A stretch of DNA of 64,000 bases from UBA2357 sp041916775. Its GTDB lineage: Bacteria; Pseudomonadota; Gammaproteobacteria; Burkholderiales; Rhodocyclaceae. Position numbers and translations under genes: made by a program. Within the stretch, counting starts at the first letter, position 1. Each line of letters opens with the position of its first letter. Positions 32,343-41,878 of this stretch are shown piece after piece. The stretch lies in contig JAYRYZ010000007.1 of NCBI GenBank assembly GCA_041916775.1, positions 1-64,000 of the forward strand, read 5' to 3'. The notes under the pieces are model-generated. The model did not search any database, was not told where the DNA came from, and saw only the letters and a list, made by a program, of their open reading frames with translations.

Positions 32343-34571
32343 ATGTCCTGTCTCCGTCCCATGCGGCGCAGCGCGCGCGTCCTGCTCTCTGCCTTCTGCG
32401 GTGTCGTCTGCGTCTTCGTGCCGCGTCCCAGTGTTGCGGCCGAGGTGCATGTCTCCTCACGCCCACTCATCGGCCTGGCGCTCTCGGGCGGCGGCGCGCG
32501 GGGTGCGGCGCACATCGGCGTGCTCAAGGTGCTCGAATCCCTGCGCGTGCCGGTGGATTGCATCACCGGCACCAGCATGGGCTCCATCGTCGGCGGCGCC
32601 TATGCGGCCGGCGTTGGTACTGGCGAGCTCGAGCAGACGGTGCTCGCCACCGACTGGGGCGACGTCTTCAACGACCGCCCGCCGCGCGCCCAGCAAGCCC
32701 TGCGGCGCAAGGCGGAGGCGGCCTCGGGGCTTTCCGAGATCGAGCTCGGCCTGGGCAAGGATGGTGTCGCGGTGGCGGCGGGGCTGGTCAGCGGCGTACA
32801 GATCGAGAGCTTCCTGCGCCGCCTGACCAGGCCGGTGGCGGACGTGGAGGATTTCTCCAGCCTGCCCATCCCCTTCCGCGCCCTGGCCACCGACATCGAA
32901 ACCGGCGAGGCCGTGCTGCTCTCGCACGGCAGCTTGCCGCAGGCGATGCGCGCCAGCATGGCCATCCCTGGCGCGATGACGCCAGTGGAGATTGGCGGGC
33001 GGCTGCTCGTGGATGGCGGCATCACCGACAACCTGCCGATCAACCAGGCGCGCCGCCTGTGCGCCGATGTGGTCATCGCGGTGAACATCCAGTCGCCGCT
33101 CATGAAGCGCGGCGAGCTCGACTCCGCGTTCGCGATCACCGCGCAGCTCATCAACATGCTGGGCAAGAGTTCGGTGGATGGCCAACTTGCCGAGCTCGGG
33201 GAGCAGGACGTGCTCATCGAGCCGGCGCTGGGCGACATCAGCGCGTCGAGCTTCGAGCGCCAGGGTGAAGCCATCGCGATCGGCGAGCAGGCTGCGCGAG
33301 CCCTTGCCGACAAGCTGTCGCGTTACAGCCTGCCAGCCGACGAGTACGCCGCCATTCGCCAGCGCCAGCAACCCGCCTTCGCGGGTCTTGGGGTGGTGGA
33401 CGGCATCCAGTTCGAGGGCCTCGTCCGCACCCGGCCGGAGGTGCTCGACGACCAGATGGAGAGCCGCCCCGGCGTGCTCCTGTCCGAAGACGTGCTCGCC
33501 GCCGACATGCGCCGCATCTATGGCCGCGGCGATTTCGAGGCCATCGACTACCGCATTCAGCGCCGCGACGGCCAGCGTGTGTTGGTCGTGAGCCCGCGCG
33601 AAAAGCGCTGGGGCCCCGGCTACCTTGGCTTCGGCATCGGCCTGGGCACGGATTTCGCGGGCGAATCCCACTTCAACACGGTTGTGCAGTACCGCAGAAC
33701 CTGGCTCAACGAGCGCGGTGCGGAGTGGATTCTGCGTGCCCGCGGCGGCCGCCGCAACGAACTCCATACCGAGCTCTACCAGCCGGTGGATGATCGCGGG
33801 CGCCTCTTCGTCAGCGCGCACGCCGCTGCCGGGCTCGACAAGATCGGCTACTTCATCGGCGACCAGCGCATCGCCAGCTACAAAGCACACCGCCTGGGCA
33901 TGGGGCTGGACCTGGGCGTGAACCTCGGCAGCTACGGTCAGATCAGCTTCGGCCCCTTCGTGCGGCGCATCCGCTTCAATCCCGATACCGGCTCCACCCT
34001 CCTGCCCGGCATCCGCGCCAGCGGGCGAGGGCTGCGCCTGCTTGCGCACATCGACCAGCTCGACCGCCCCTGGCTGCCTACCGAGGGCTACGCGCTCAAG
34101 CTCGAGGCGAGCTATCTCGACGAAGAGGTCGAGAACCCCATCCACCGCCTCGAAGGCCGCGCCGACTTCGCCTTCCGCGCCAACGACCACATCCTGGCCC
34201 TGAGCCTCGCCGGCGGCACGGACCTCAACAGCGGCCTGCCGGGCTACGAGCTCTTCTCCCTGGGCGGGCCGCTGCGCCTCTCTGCCTACGAGATCGGCGC
34301 GCTCCAGGGTGAACGCTACGCCTACGCGCGCCTCGACTACCGCAACCGCGCCATGCGCATCCCCTCCATCCTGGGCTCCGGCGTCTTCCTCGGCGGCGCC
34401 CTCGAAGTCGGTCAGATGAACGCGCTCCTCGGCGGCAATCTGGATTCCGGCCTGCGCTACTCCGCCTCCCTCTACCTCGCCGCCGACACCGCCCTGGGGC
34501 CGGCGTATCTGGGCATTGCAGCGGGGGATGGGGGGAGGAAGGCGGTGTATTTGATGTTGGGGGTGCCGTGA
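32343..34571 (+). CDS. Patatin-like phospholipase with C-terminal beta-barrel (PlpD-like, type Vd secretion)
   Basis: 742 residues. A signal peptide (about 1-33, ending SVAA) is followed by a patatin domain with the oxyanion loop SGGGARG (48-54), nucleophile Ser78 in GTSMG and Asp224 in LLVDGGITDN. A POTRA-like linker (about 360-430) leads to a C-terminal beta-barrel of the BamA/Omp85 type ending in a strand. This is the PlpD layout, where the lipase is exported through its own barrel. An alternative start is Met at 32364. It stands alone. Confidence 0.9.
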   Translation: MSCLRPMRRSARVLLSAFCGVVCVFVPRPSVAAEVHVSSRPLIGLALSGGGARGAAHIGVLKVLESLRVPVDCITGTSMGSIVGGAYAAGVGTGELEQTVLATDWGDVFNDRPPRAQQALRRKAEAASGLSEIELGLGKDGVAVAAGLVSGVQIESFLRRLTRPVADVEDFSSLPIPFRALATDIETGEAVLLSHGSLPQAMRASMAIPGAMTPVEIGGRLLVDGGITDNLPINQARRLCADVVIAVNIQSPLMKRGELDSAFAITAQLINMLGKSSVDGQLAELGEQDVLIEPALGDISASSFERQGEAIAIGEQAARALADKLSRYSLPADEYAAIRQRQQPAFAGLGVVDGIQFEGLVRTRPEVLDDQMESRPGVLLSEDVLAADMRRIYGRGDFEAIDYRIQRRDGQRVLVVSPREKRWGPGYLGFGIGLGTDFAGESHFNTVVQYRRTWLNERGAEWILRARGGRRNELHTELYQPVDDRGRLFVSAHAAAGLDKIGYFIGDQRIASYKAHRLGMGLDLGVNLGSYGQISFGPFVRRIRFNPDTGSTLLPGIRASGRGLRLLAHIDQLDRPWLPTEGYALKLEASYLDEEVENPIHRLEGRADFAFRANDHILALSLAGGTDLNSGLPGYELFSLGGPLRLSAYEIGALQGERYAYARLDYRNRAMRIPSILGSGVFLGGALEVGQMNALLGGNLDSGLRYSASLYLAADTALGPAYLGIAAGDGGRKAVYLMLGVP

Positions 34572-34857
34572 GTGCTCTGGCGTGACATTTTTGCTGGACA
34601 TTGTTCACTTGGGGCTTTGACGAGGGGCCGATGTCAACATTTGACGACGTAGCTTGACATTGGCAAGTCGGTGCCAAGGCATTGACTGGCTTGCGCTGGG
34701 CGCAGGAGGGTCTCGCGCGGAAACCTATGTTATTGATTTAATGTAATAAACTATTCTTTTGAAAGATCCTGAATGCTCGTGCAGCAAATCTGGCACCCGA
34801 ATTGCTACAGATCGCTCAAGCGGAATTGATCCGTGTTCTACCAACCAGGAGCAAATC
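34572..34857. promoter_or_regulatory. pilA control region
   Basis: The 286-bp gap holds an inverted repeat ATGTCAA (34631-34637)/TTGACAT (34654-34660), a further TGACA at 34583-34587, an AT-rich stretch (34728-34762) and a sigma54-type promoter at 34791-34806. The dyad lies about 130-160 bp upstream of the promoter, the usual place of an enhancer for a bacterial enhancer-binding protein such as PilR. Confidence 0.55.
34791..34806 (+). promoter_or_regulatory. Sigma54 promoter of pilA
   Basis: TGGCACCCGAATTGCT fits the -24/-12 consensus TGGCAC-N5-TTGCW. Transcription from about 34818 would give a 40-nt leader to the pilA ATG. pilA of several pilus-bearing bacteria is sigma54/PilR-dependent. 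Confidence 0.82.
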
Positions 34858-35283
34858 ATGAAAAAGATGCAACAGGGCTTCACCCTTATTGAACTGATGA
34901 TCGTCGTTGCGATTATCGGTATTCTGGCTGCGGTGGCGTTGCCGGCTTATCAGGATTACACCGCGCGTGCGCAGGTTTCGGAAGCGTTCAGCTTGGCGAG
35001 TGGGCTGAAGATTCAGGTCGCGGATGTGTATGCGGATACTGGCGACACCTCTGGTATCGCCAGTGGCGCAGACGGGATTCCCGCTGCTACTGACGTAAAG
35101 GGCAAATACACAACTCAGGTTGAGGTTGATGACGGCGTGATCGTTGCTACGATCGGTGGTGATGCATCTGCTCTTGTGGCCACGAAAACTGTCACACTTT
35201 CGCCGGTAACCAACGCGGGCTCGCTGGAATGGACATGCAGCTCAGACGCTGATGGAAAGTATCTCCCCGCTGCTTGCCGATAA
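34858..35283 (+). CDS. pilA: Type IV pilin (major pilin PilA)
   Basis: A 141-residue type IVa prepilin. The short leader MKKMQQG is cleaved before F8 in FTLIELMIVVAIIGILAAVALPAYQDY, which has the conserved Glu at mature position 5 (motif shown as FTLIELMIVVAIIGILAAVA). The C-terminus has a Cys pair enclosing a D-loop (WTCSSDADGKYLPAACR). AGGAG 5 nt upstream fixes the start. It has a sigma54 promoter upstream and a terminator at 35304-35332. The base composition begins to fall here. Confidence 0.95.
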   Translation: MKKMQQGFTLIELMIVVAIIGILAAVALPAYQDYTARAQVSEAFSLASGLKIQVADVYADTGDTSGIASGADGIPAATDVKGKYTTQVEVDDGVIVATIGGDASALVATKTVTLSPVTNAGSLEWTCSSDADGKYLPAACR

Positions 35284-35303
35284 AGGCGCAAGGAGATTAG
35301 TTA

Positions 35304-35332
35304 AAAACTGCCCGGTAACGGGCAGTTTTTTT
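35304..35332 (+). terminator. Rho-independent terminator of pilA
   Basis: An ACTGCCCG/CGGGCAGT stem with a GTAA loop is followed by seven T residues, 20 bp after the pilA stop. The downstream GT-C gene therefore needs its own promoter or read-through. Confidence 0.9.
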
Positions 35333-35401
35333 GTGTGCTCCAGTGTATCCTTCGATGGACGCGTAAAGATAGAATATGTTGGATTTTAGAGATTTCAGAC
35401 A

Positions 35402-37351
35402 TTGAGCAGGTTAGTTTCCTCAAATCAACTTGTAAGGTTGTGGCAGTACGTACTGTTGTGTGTATTGCTACTTCTGACCACGTTTGTATACCTACCAGGT
35501 CTTGATGGTGGGTTCTTGTTTGATGATTTTCCCAATTTGTCGCCAATGGGTGCTTACGGCGGGATCGTAGATTTCGACTCCGCGTTGTCCTTTATGCTCT
35601 CAGGATTCTCGGGTCCAACCGGTAGGCCCGTTTCGTTGCTTACCTTCCTGCTTGATGCAAGTACATTTCCGTCTGACCCATACAGCTTCAAGCGCACGAA
35701 TCTGCTGATTCACTTGTTGGTTGGTTGCTTCGTCTATCTGACGAGCAACAGAATTCTGCTAGTTCTGAATTTCTCCGTGAATCGTGCAATATGGGTGAGC
35801 ATGCTAGGGGCGGCCATTTGGTTGCTTCACCCGCTTTTTGTCTCGACCACCCTTTATATCATTCAACGAATGGCTCAGTTGAGCACGCTTTTCGTGATGA
35901 TTGGGTTGTTTTCGTATTTTTGGGCGCGTTCGTTCATATCCACAAGGCCTTTATTCGCTCATCTGCTCATGAGTGTGGCGGTTGTGCTGGGTACCGTGCT
36001 GGCCGTATTCAGTAAAGAAAATGGGGTCCTGCTCCCGCTTCTGATTCTTGTGGTCGAGTGGGTTGTTCGTCCGCATACTGATTCCGTTGCGCCGAAGCGC
36101 TTATGGTATTGGTCATTCATTGTATTGCCGAGTGTCGCAATATTAGCCTATTTGATCTCGAATATTGATTTCACGCCGGATGTCTGGCTTGCAAGAAATT
36201 TCGATCAGCCGGAGCGATTGCTGACACAAACTAGGGTGATTTGGGACTATATTGGTCGCTTGTTTATCCCCGTCGTTGAGGGTAACGGATTATTTCAGGA
36301 CGGGTACGTCATTTCACGTGGTCTTCTTGCTCCAGGTAGCACATTGATTGCGATAGTTGGTCTATGTGCTCTTTTGGCGGTTGGTTTTTACGCCAGAATG
36401 CGGTATCCGCTGGTCAGCTTGGCTATTCTCTTCTTTTTGGCAGGGCATCTTATAGAGTCTTCCGTGCTCGGACTTGAGATCTACTTTGAGCATCGAAACT
36501 ATCTTCCGGCTGTCTTTGTGTTTTTACCTTTTTCTGCGTCGCTTGTGATGTCGGAGCGTCGCTTCGGCATCAGCGTGGCTGCAGTATCTGTGTTGGGTGT
36601 GCTCGCGTTGCTGAGCACCATGACCTTTCATCGTGCTACGTTGTGGGGGGATAGCGAGAAACTGCAAATGCACTGGGCGCTCACATCAACGAATTCCCCG
36701 CGCGCAGCCAATGCGATCGCAGAGGTGTTGCTGAAGAGGGGACGCATTGATGAATCGATTCAACATCTGGAAGCATCCTTATTGCGCATGCCGGATAGTG
36801 CTTTGTTGAACATTCGTTTACTCGTTCATAAGGTTGCTGCGGGTCGTGTGCAGTCCTCAGACTTTGATAAATGCGCCGCGGCGCTAATAAATGTTCCGTT
36901 CGACGCCCAGGCCGTTGAAGCGTTAGGGCTGTTGGCCGATGTAGTCCTGCAGACTAGGAGTAGCAGGGAAGTTAGAGATGATCTTTTGAAGATCATTGCC
37001 GTGCTTGATCAGCATGCCCGATATCAGAAGTTCACACAATACCGAAGATATTCGGCATACGTTCAAGGTAGGGTATATTTGTCGAAAGGAGATGCCCGTT
37101 CCGCGCTGCAGTGGTTCATTAAGTCAGCAAGACTTTATAACGATGTTGATGCTGCACTAAGGATGGTTAGCGAGCTGGCGATGGGCGGATATTATGATGA
37201 AGCGCTTTCAATGCTTTCTGAGGCACGTGATATTTTTCGAGAGCAGCCGAAGAAGACGCTCAAGCGTTCCGAGTTGATCTATTCTTATGAGCTGGATAGG
37301 CTTGAGAAAACGATACACGACGACCTCGCTTCTGTGGAACGAACGCGCTAG
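35402..37351 (+). CDS. GT-C type membrane glycosyltransferase with C-terminal TPR repeats
   Basis: 649 residues. About 11 membrane segments fill residues 15-420. FLFDDFPNL at about 39-47 gives an acidic Asp-Asp in the first periplasmic loop, as in GT-C enzymes. The sequences GRPVSLLTFLL and WLLHPLFVSTTLYIIQRMAQLS resemble the TMTC/DUF1736-like group. Residues about 430-640 look like TPR helices. Its position after pilA suggests a pilin glycosyltransferase, but this is inference. The start is uncertain: TTG at 35402 has only a weak ribosome site. Confidence 0.7.
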   Translation: MSRLVSSNQLVRLWQYVLLCVLLLLTTFVYLPGLDGGFLFDDFPNLSPMGAYGGIVDFDSALSFMLSGFSGPTGRPVSLLTFLLDASTFPSDPYSFKRTNLLIHLLVGCFVYLTSNRILLVLNFSVNRAIWVSMLGAAIWLLHPLFVSTTLYIIQRMAQLSTLFVMIGLFSYFWARSFISTRPLFAHLLMSVAVVLGTVLAVFSKENGVLLPLLILVVEWVVRPHTDSVAPKRLWYWSFIVLPSVAILAYLISNIDFTPDVWLARNFDQPERLLTQTRVIWDYIGRLFIPVVEGNGLFQDGYVISRGLLAPGSTLIAIVGLCALLAVGFYARMRYPLVSLAILFFLAGHLIESSVLGLEIYFEHRNYLPAVFVFLPFSASLVMSERRFGISVAAVSVLGVLALLSTMTFHRATLWGDSEKLQMHWALTSTNSPRAANAIAEVLLKRGRIDESIQHLEASLLRMPDSALLNIRLLVHKVAAGRVQSSDFDKCAAALINVPFDAQAVEALGLLADVVLQTRSSREVRDDLLKIIAVLDQHARYQKFTQYRRYSAYVQGRVYLSKGDARSALQWFIKSARLYNDVDAALRMVSELAMGGYYDEALSMLSEARDIFREQPKKTLKRSELIYSYELDRLEKTIHDDLASVERTR

Positions 37352-37474
37352 TTTTCTCTTCATGACTCCGTGGTCGAGATGCATCGGGCTTCGCTATGTG
37401 CGAGTCTCAGTGCACCATGTGTGTTATGTGTTCGTGGTTTGATTTTTTAGCCTAGCGGAGTGTTGATTAATAAC

Positions 37475-38365
37475 ATGGAGAACGGCCCTCTTAATATTGG
37501 ATTTTATTCATCGTATAGTGTAACAGTAATTCTGCCGGCACTGAATGAAGGTCAATCGGTAGGACATACCGTGTCCGCAGTTCGGCGGGTTCTTCCTGCG
37601 GCGGAGATTCTGGTAGTTAACGACGGATCTACCGATTCAACTGCTGATGATGCTGAGGTGTCCGGTGCGGTTGTGTTGAATCAACTATACACAATGGGCA
37701 ATGGGGCGGCGGTTAAGGCAGGGGCACGTGTAGCGAGCGGTGATGTCTTGGTTTTTATGGATTCCGATGGGCAGCATAAACCCGAGGATATTGAAAGCTT
37801 GCTATCCAGGATGACGCAGGGGTACGATATGGTCGTCGGCGCAAGGCAGCGAGGTTCGCAGGCCAGCGTCGGCAGGGGAATCGCGAACAAAATGTACAAC
37901 AGGTTGGCGAGCTTCATGGTTGGGCACAGAGTCGAAGACTTGACTTCCGGTTTTCGGGCTGTGAAAGCGGAAAAGTTCAAGGAGTTTCTCTACCTCTTGC
38001 CAAACGGGTTTTCATATCCGACGACGATTACCATGGCTTTTTTTCGCGCAGGATACTCAGTCGGTTATGAACCAATCCATGCCGCAAAGAGAGTCGGGCA
38101 TAGCCATATCAAGCCTTTACGTGACGGCGTTCGTTTTCTTTTGATCATCTTCAAGATTGCGACGCTATATTCCCCGCTTAAGCTATTCTTTCCTGTCGCA
38201 GCCATAATGTTCTTGCTGGCAACGGGCTGGTATGGCTACACCTATGTCACTTTGAATCGCTTCACCAACATGAGTGCTTTGCTTTATACCGGCTCAGTGA
38301 TTACCTTCATGATGGGCTTGATCTCGGAGCAGATTACAGCCCTGATGTACAAGAGTCAGAAGTGA
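37475..38365 (+). CDS. Family 2 glycosyltransferase, polyprenyl-phosphate sugar synthase-like
   Basis: GT2 motifs are intact: VILPALNEG, VNDGSTDST and MDSDGQH with the metal-binding Asp residues. LTSGFRAVKAE follows. Two C-terminal membrane segments (about residues 225-255 and 265-290) match DPM1/ArnC-like enzymes that load a sugar onto undecaprenyl phosphate, here likely the donor for the GT-C enzyme. Starts at GTG 37460, TTG 37463 or ATG 37475 are possible. Spacing to GGAG is not ideal for any. Confidence 0.85.
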   Translation: MENGPLNIGFYSSYSVTVILPALNEGQSVGHTVSAVRRVLPAAEILVVNDGSTDSTADDAEVSGAVVLNQLYTMGNGAAVKAGARVASGDVLVFMDSDGQHKPEDIESLLSRMTQGYDMVVGARQRGSQASVGRGIANKMYNRLASFMVGHRVEDLTSGFRAVKAEKFKEFLYLLPNGFSYPTTITMAFFRAGYSVGYEPIHAAKRVGHSHIKPLRDGVRFLLIIFKIATLYSPLKLFFPVAAIMFLLATGWYGYTYVTLNRFTNMSALLYTGSVITFMMGLISEQITALMYKSQK

Positions 38366-39609
38366 GTGTGCCTTCGCTCCAAAAGCCTACGTTGTTGGTG
38401 CTCGCGTCGACATATCCACGCTGGGCAAACGATCCAGAGCCTGGTTTCGTCCATGAGCTTGCAAAGCGTCTGTTGGGCAGATTTAGGGTCATTGTGTTGT
38501 GCCCACACGCGGAGGGTGCGCGTGTCCGAGAGGTAATGGACGGCGTTGAAGTACGGCGTTACCGCTATGGTCCTGGGCGTTTGGAAACTCTGGTGAATCA
38601 TGGGGGTATTGTTACCAACCTGCGTAATGACCCATGGAAATGGCTTCTTGTGCCGGGCTTCTTTCTGGTACAGGCCTTCGAGGCGGCACGCATCTGTCGT
38701 CGGGAGCGCGTTGACATGGTGCATGCTCATTGGCTCATCCCGCAGGGATTGGTCGCCGCGTTGATTTCCAGCTTGCCCGGCAGATCAATACCCTACCTTG
38801 TCACCTCGCATGGCGCTGATCTATACGCTTTGCGGGGTCGGGTTGCTGAGCTGATCAAACGCTGGGTTCTGCGGCGAGCTGGCGCAGTTTCGGTTGTTAG
38901 CAGGGCAATGCGTAACGTGGTCACGCAGAGTGAGCCGTCGTTAGCCGAGGTGTCAGTGATACCAATGGGCGTGGATATGCAGAAGCGCTTTGTGCAGGCT
39001 GTGGGTCAGCCGAGGAGTAAGAGTGAGCTGTTATTCGTTGGACGTCTCGTCGAGAAGAAAGGCGTGCGACATCTGATTGACGCGTTACCTGCAATTCTCA
39101 GGCACGTACCCGATGCTTCACTTACGGTTGTAGGCTTCGGGCCGGATGAGGCGAATCTGAAGGCACAAGTTGCCGCGTTGGGACTAGGCAGTGCAGTGAG
39201 CTTCTTAGGTGCTTTACCACAGACTGAGTTGCCGCAGATCTATAGGCGTGCTGCGCTGTTTGTGGCGCCCTTTGTCCGTGCGGAGTCCGGCGACCAAGAA
39301 GGGTTGCCAGTGGCCTTGATGGAGGCTGTCGGCTGTGGATGTCCCGTTGTGGTGGGTGATATCGATGGCATCGAGGACCTCATTGGTGATGTGAAGTCTC
39401 AGATTTGCGTCGACGTACGGGATACTGATGCGCTGGCGGCCAAGGTGATTGAAATGCTCTCATCGCCGGAAGTTGCTCGTGAACGTGCTCAGAGGACATT
39501 TGCTGTTGCCGCAGAGCATGTCGATTGGTCGTGTGTGGCAGAGCGCTATGGACAAGTGCTTGATTCAATAGTCGATGTACCCAATAGAGCGGTGGATTGT
39601 CGTCACTGA
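38362..39609 (+). CDS. Family 4 glycosyltransferase, 415 aa
   Basis: A GT-B glycosyltransferase. The N-terminal domain has VLASTYPRWANDPEPGFVHELAKRL and VHAHWLIPQG. The C-terminal donor-binding domain has LLFVGRLVEKKGVRHLIDA and the ESGDQEGLPVALMEAVGCG motif with its conserved Glu residues. GTG at 38362 overlaps the previous stop as GTGA, so it is translationally coupled to the GT2. It converges with the next gene, overlapping by 7 nt. Sugar specificity is unknown. Confidence 0.88.
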   Translation: MSVPSLQKPTLLVLASTYPRWANDPEPGFVHELAKRLLGRFRVIVLCPHAEGARVREVMDGVEVRRYRYGPGRLETLVNHGGIVTNLRNDPWKWLLVPGFFLVQAFEAARICRRERVDMVHAHWLIPQGLVAALISSLPGRSIPYLVTSHGADLYALRGRVAELIKRWVLRRAGAVSVVSRAMRNVVTQSEPSLAEVSVIPMGVDMQKRFVQAVGQPRSKSELLFVGRLVEKKGVRHLIDALPAILRHVPDASLTVVGFGPDEANLKAQVAALGLGSAVSFLGALPQTELPQIYRRAALFVAPFVRAESGDQEGLPVALMEAVGCGCPVVVGDIDGIEDLIGDVKSQICVDVRDTDALAAKVIEMLSSPEVARERAQRTFAVAAEHVDWSCVAERYGQVLDSIVDVPNRAVDCRH

Positions 39610-40724
39610 GCTCTGTTGTTGAGTATCTGACGGATTTCCGGCTCTATGGCGCTGATCAATGCTTCCCAATCCATGATTTGCGCATCAGTTGCGATGGGGC
39701 GCATTAACTGGGTCAGAAGCGCTGAGGTGAGTCCATCGGCACTTCCCGGTTCGAATAGCAACTCGCGCGTGGTCGAGAATAGTTCGGTCATGGCTCCGAC
39801 GTTTGATGCCGCAACGGGTAAGCCGCACGCCAGCATTTCGTAGGCCTTCTGAGGGAAGCAGTAGCGCCCGAACGGTGTGTCGAGGACGGAGATGATGCCG
39901 ACATCCAGCGCCCGGAACAGATCGGCAACCCGGTCGTGCGAAAGGTTGCCAAGATAGTGCACGCGGTCTCCCCCTGGTGGAGGAAAGTCCTCGCGATACG
40001 GGCCGGCGAGCACGAGTTGCAGGTCAGGCATCCTCGAGGCGAGCTGCGGCCATGCTGCGTAAATCGGCTCAACGCCCTTGTCCCGATAGAGCCCTCCGGC
40101 AGTGCCGATGAGGCGTGCGTCTAGCGGCAGGCCAAGACGCTGACGGGCTTCACGCCTATCACCCCTGTGGAAAACTGCAAGGTCCACGCTGCTCGGCATG
40201 GCAATCACAGTTCCGTGTGCGCTGTAGGTGTTCAACACGAATTCGCGCAGTGGCTCGCTGGTTGTGGTTACCAAGGCTGCATGCTTGGTCGCGTGGCGCA
40301 GGGCGCTGACGAAGCCGGGAATGCGCGCCTGACCGAAGCCTTCGAAGTTGTCGTAAAGGTCGACGCAATAGGGGATGTCGAGCTTCCTCGAGAGCCAGGC
40401 GGTCATGACAACATGCGGGATGTCCGATGCGCCGATCAGTAGGTCGGGTCGGTAGGCCTTGAGGCCTCGCAGTACTCGCAGCGGATACGAGGCAAGCTGC
40501 GGAAGCTTGGTCGTGCCGAGGGAGGCGGATTCCCACGCGAGTGATCCTGCGTCGACTTCATGCGTCCATTCGCCATCGCTGCGGGCGTGATAATCCAGAC
40601 AATAGCCACGAACCTGATGCCCAAGGCGTGCGAGTTGCCTTGGCATCTCGTACAGCCTCGCGTAGCGATCGAGGATGACGTCCTTGCCCATGTAGCGGCG
40701 TTTGCAGAGAAAGGCTATGCGCAT
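39603..40724 (-). CDS. Family 4 glycosyltransferase, 373 aa
   Basis: A second GT-B protein. It shows MRIAFLCKRRYMGKDV, LIGASDIPHV, CVDLYDNFEGFG and, in the donor domain, LGTAGGLYRDKGVEPIY-like TAGGLYRDKGVEPIY and AYEMLACGLPVAASNVG. It belongs to the minus-strand cluster with glf and others, and would add one sugar to the glycan. Specificity cannot be read. No membrane segment. Confidence 0.85.
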   Translation of the reverse strand: MRIAFLCKRRYMGKDVILDRYARLYEMPRQLARLGHQVRGYCLDYHARSDGEWTHEVDAGSLAWESASLGTTKLPQLASYPLRVLRGLKAYRPDLLIGASDIPHVVMTAWLSRKLDIPYCVDLYDNFEGFGQARIPGFVSALRHATKHAALVTTTSEPLREFVLNTYSAHGTVIAMPSSVDLAVFHRGDRREARQRLGLPLDARLIGTAGGLYRDKGVEPIYAAWPQLASRMPDLQLVLAGPYREDFPPPGGDRVHYLGNLSHDRVADLFRALDVGIISVLDTPFGRYCFPQKAYEMLACGLPVAASNVGAMTELFSTTRELLFEPGSADGLTSALLTQLMRPIATDAQIMDWEALISAIEPEIRQILNNRAQ

Positions 40725-40780
40725 TTGAAGTCTGTTGAGGGGCGAGGGCGTGGATTTGGCGACGGCCGCGGGTACTGAGC

Positions 40781-41878
40781 TCAGCGATGTGCAGCGATGA
40801 TGCGTTTTGCCGCTGTCAGCGCAGCAGCCACCACCTGGTCCATGTTGTAGTAGCGATATTGCGCCAGGCGGCCGACAAAGGTGACGTGCGTTTCCAAGTC
40901 TGCGAGCTTCTGGTACCTCTGGAAGAGCGCCTCGTTTTGTTCACGTGGGATCGGGTAGTAGGGCTCTCCCTCGGCCTGTGGGTACTCACGCACGATGGAG
41001 GTGCCGGCGTGTACCTGTCCGGTAAGGTGTTTGAACTCCGTAATGCGGGTGTAGTCGTGGTCGTTGGGGTAGTTGACGGTACCGACCGGCTGGAGGCGCT
41101 CGATATTCGCGAGGTGCTCGTGCTCGAAGCGCAGCGAGCGGTAGGGCAGTGCGCCGTACCGGTGGCCGTAGAACGCATCGATCGGGCCGGTGAAAACGAC
41201 ATGGTTGAATGCGGAACGATCGACATCGGCAAAGTCCACACCTGTCTGCAGCGTAATGTTTGGATGATCCAGCATATTCTCGAACATCCGCGTGTAACCA
41301 TACAGCGGCATGGCCTGGAAGCGGTCGGTGAAATAGCGATCGTCCGTGTTCGTGCGGGTCGGAATGCGGGCCGCCACGCCGGCCTTGAGCTGGGATGGAT
41401 CAAGGCCCCATTGTTTGCGCGTGTAGTTCAGAAAGAACTTCTCGTACAAGTCACGCCCGACAGAATTGAGCACAACGTCTTCGCTGGAGCGTATCGAATC
41501 GCGAGCTTCCCTGGCTTGCTCGAAGAACAACGCAGCTCCACCCTCGTCCAGCGACAATCCATACAGGCGGTTGAGGGTGTCGCGATTGATGGGGAAAGGG
41601 TAAGCGGTACCGTCAACAACACTCAGCACACGATGCTCGTATGGCCGCCATTCGGTGAACCGCGAGAGGAAATCCCAGACCCGCTCACTGTTGGTATGGA
41701 AGATGTGCGGCCCATAGCGGTGGATCAGAAGCCCATGAGCATCCAGCTCATCAAAGGCGTTTCCGCCAATGTGCGGGCGGCGGTCAATCATGTAGACCTT
41801 GCGGCCGGCATCGGCCAAGGCGCGGGCAATGGTGCTACCGGCGAAACCCGCTCCGGTGATAAAGACGTTCGATCTCAT
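40781..41878 (-). CDS. glf: UDP-galactopyranose mutase
   Basis: A 365-residue flavoprotein. The Rossmann motif VFITGAGFAGSTIARAL binds FAD, and HIGGNAFDE, YGPHIFHTN, PFPINRDTLN and EYPQAEGEPYYPIP contain conserved active-site Arg and Tyr residues. It converts UDP-galactopyranose to UDP-galactofuranose, so the glycan of this cluster probably contains galactofuranose. It overlaps the downstream end of the FkbM gene by 4 nt, suggesting coupled translation. Confidence 0.95.
   Translation of the reverse strand: MRSNVFITGAGFAGSTIARALADAGRKVYMIDRRPHIGGNAFDELDAHGLLIHRYGPHIFHTNSERVWDFLSRFTEWRPYEHRVLSVVDGTAYPFPINRDTLNRLYGLSLDEGGAALFFEQAREARDSIRSSEDVVLNSVGRDLYEKFFLNYTRKQWGLDPSQLKAGVAARIPTRTNTDDRYFTDRFQAMPLYGYTRMFENMLDHPNITLQTGVDFADVDRSAFNHVVFTGPIDAFYGHRYGALPYRSLRFEHEHLANIERLQPVGTVNYPNDHDYTRITEFKHLTGQVHAGTSIVREYPQAEGEPYYPIPREQNEALFQRYQKLADLETHVTFVGRLAQYRYYNMDQVVAAALTAAKRIIAAHR

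Noticed and set aside
32457..34601. A 714-codon frame antisense to the patatin gene
   Set aside because: The patatin/beta-barrel protein on the other strand has clear motifs; the antisense frame has His/Arg/Ala-rich composition and no family.
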